NCBI RefSeq assembly: GCF_030812855.1
Contig: NZ_JAUSTK010000008.1
Location: forward strand, 1 to 64,000
Reading direction: 5' to 3'
Source: Paenibacillus wynnii
GTDB taxonomy: Bacteria; Bacillota; Bacilli; Paenibacillales; Paenibacillaceae
Length of the DNA stretch: 64,000 nucleotides
In this document: piece by piece, positions 63,043 to 64,000 of the stretch
Layout: each line of letters starts with the position of its first letter
How positions within the stretch are numbered: the stretch's first letter is position 1
Program-made: the position numbers and the translations under genes
The notes under the pieces: generated by a model
What the model saw: the letters and a program-made list of their open reading frames with translations, nothing else
Told to the model about the DNA's origin: nothing
The model's database searches: none

Positions 63043-63053
63043 GCGAGAGGCTT

Positions 63054-63082
63054 AGCGCCGGAAGAGATTCCGGCGCTTTTAC
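63054..63082 (+). terminator. Terminator after the GH2 gene
   Basis: AGCGCCGGAA pairs with TTCCGGCGCT around a GAGA loop and is followed by TTT. Confidence 0.85.
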
Positions 63083-63156
63083 CCCGACCTATTTATTTTT
63101 GGGCAGGGGAACGCTAATATAGACATACCGAAATTCAAACAGAGGATGTTTTCCGA

Positions 63157-64000
63157 ATGATGCCTAAACTGAAGAAATACATGCCCTTTACCTACAAAAT
63201 GATGATTCCCTACCTGCTGCTGGTGCTGCTGACCGATGTATTCATCGGCTACATCTCCTATTCCATGCTGACCGATTCCCGGACAGAAATGGCCGAGTCG
63301 AATATCCGAACGGGAATGGAGCAGGCAAGGAACAATATCCGCTACCAGATGGATGAGATTCAGCGTATGTCGGACAACCTGTTCGGGAGCCAGCCCTTTC
63401 AGCACGCGCTTGAACTGAAGGGGACGCCGTTTGAAATTTACCTGGTTATGCTCGATGAGATTGTTCCCCAGATTACCGCACCGCTGCAGTTGTTCGGAAA
63501 CAAAATACGCTTCATGCTCTATACCCCGAACAGTGACCTCAATATTATTTCCGGGGACAATCTGGATGAGCCGATCTATGACAGCGATTATTACATTCTG
63601 CCTTTTACGGACATCGAAGGTAGCGAGTGGTACCAGTCCCTCAAGGATTCGAAACGGGACAATCTCTGGCTGCAGATTGATACGGATCAGAAGCTAGGCA
63701 ACATTTCCCATGTCCGCAGATTGGTCAACTTCAGTGATTACAAAACGGTGATCGGCTATGTACGAATCACCGTGTCCTTGGAGGATCTCTTTGGTGGGTT
63801 TGACACTTTCCCCATAGAGGAGGGGATTGCCGTCCGGCTTGTGGAAGAGAACACCGGTGATGTCCTATTCCAGCGCGGCATGGCGAATTATGAGGATGGA
63901 GGCGAGAATTTTCTCAGTCTGCATGAAAAAATCCCCGACAGTAATTACGTGATTGAATCCCTGGTGCCCGATACGTATTTGACGAAGGATGCCGGCAAGC
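63157..64000 (+). CDS. YesM-type sensor histidine kinase, N-terminal part (cut by window end)
   Basis: 281 codons visible. MMPKLKKYMPFTYKMMIPYLLLVLLTDVFIGYISYSML is an N-terminal membrane anchor (about residues 14-40). The rest is an extracellular Cache-like sensor domain (TEMAESNIRTGMEQARNNIRYQMDEIQRMSDNLFGSQPFQ...VRRLVNFSDYKTVIGYVRITVSLEDLF). This is the standard N-terminus of the YesM/LytS-like kinases that, with a YesN regulator, control carbohydrate uptake in Paenibacillus. HAMP and kinase domains lie beyond 64000. AGAGG precedes ATG 63157. Confidence 0.85.
   Translation, partial: MMPKLKKYMPFTYKMMIPYLLLVLLTDVFIGYISYSMLTDSRTEMAESNIRTGMEQARNNIRYQMDEIQRMSDNLFGSQPFQHALELKGTPFEIYLVMLDEIVPQITAPLQLFGNKIRFMLYTPNSDLNIISGDNLDEPIYDSDYYILPFTDIEGSEWYQSLKDSKRDNLWLQIDTDQKLGNISHVRRLVNFSDYKTVIGYVRITVSLEDLFGGFDTFPIEEGIAVRLVEENTGDVLFQRGMANYEDGGENFLSLHEKIPDSNYVIESLVPDTYLTKDAGK

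Noticed and set aside
63079-63405. Minus-strand open frame opposite the YesM-type kinase start
   Set aside because: It covers the promoter and N-terminus of the clear plus-strand kinase and lacks any recognisable domain.

Overview
The window reads as a chromosomal segment of a spore-forming, Gram-positive Paenibacillus-like bacterium. The evidence is a 23S rRNA 3' end followed by a dense tRNA array, a minor small acid-soluble spore protein gene (sspI) near ktrA and a trmH/ysgA-type methyltransferase, a sigK relic, an SLH-anchored surface mannanase, a LiaFSR-type envelope-stress operon with PspA proteins, and GGAGG-type ribosome binding sites throughout. The species call is inference.

Layout. 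1-1672: end of a 23S gene, then 16 tRNAs and a terminator; no 5S gene fits between. 1874-4173: metNIQ-like methionine importer with a non-standard start. 4524-8732: secreted SLH/GH26 mannanase. 8812-13856 (minus): response regulator, kinase, ABC ATPase and FtsX permease of the peptide-sensing/detoxification type. 14051-18964: LiaI/PspA/PspC/PspA/LiaF/LiaS/LiaR-like operon. 19127-24424: ywmB-like gene, AraC regulator divergent from a MATE pump, and a YesN-like regulator lacking its DNA-binding domain. 24866-30180: zwf, prfC, sspI, ktrA/ktrC and an rRNA/tRNA methyltransferase of the SpoU family.

30204-58323 is the accessory core: about 28 kb bounded by near-identical inverted ends (TG...CA) with internal TTTGTCAC/TGTAACG repeats and a matching 5-bp flank (GGTCT). 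These are hallmarks of Tn7/Tn5053-like transposons. It holds an Xre regulator, an IS3 scrap, an internally deleted sigK relic, a decayed IS256 element, and near the right end an N-terminal TniQ-like fragment abutting a UvrD-type helicase fragment. No intact transposase is present.

Its cargo is one co-directional operon of 23 genes (33884-57153) that looks like an undescribed antibiotic or glycoside pathway. It has two carrier proteins, two adenylate-forming enzymes, two BtrH-like proteins, a hydroxyacid dehydrogenase, a PIG-L deacetylase, three GT2 glycosyltransferases, GTP cyclohydrolase II, a radical SAM enzyme, a queuosine-salvage (DUF2419/Qng1) homologue, heptose genes gmhA/gmhB, an amylosucrase-like GH13, UDP-glucose dehydrogenase, a three-gene ABC exporter and an ABC-F protein. 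The ABC-F suggests a ribosome-targeting product. The likely scheme is a sugar scaffold with acyl side chains delivered from the carrier proteins, possibly joined to a GTP-derived heterocycle; this is inference.

58554-64000: a broken oligopeptide-binding protein gene, REP-like repeats, a FecCD permease scrap, a GH2 beta-galactosidase and the start of a YesM-type sensor kinase cut by the window end.
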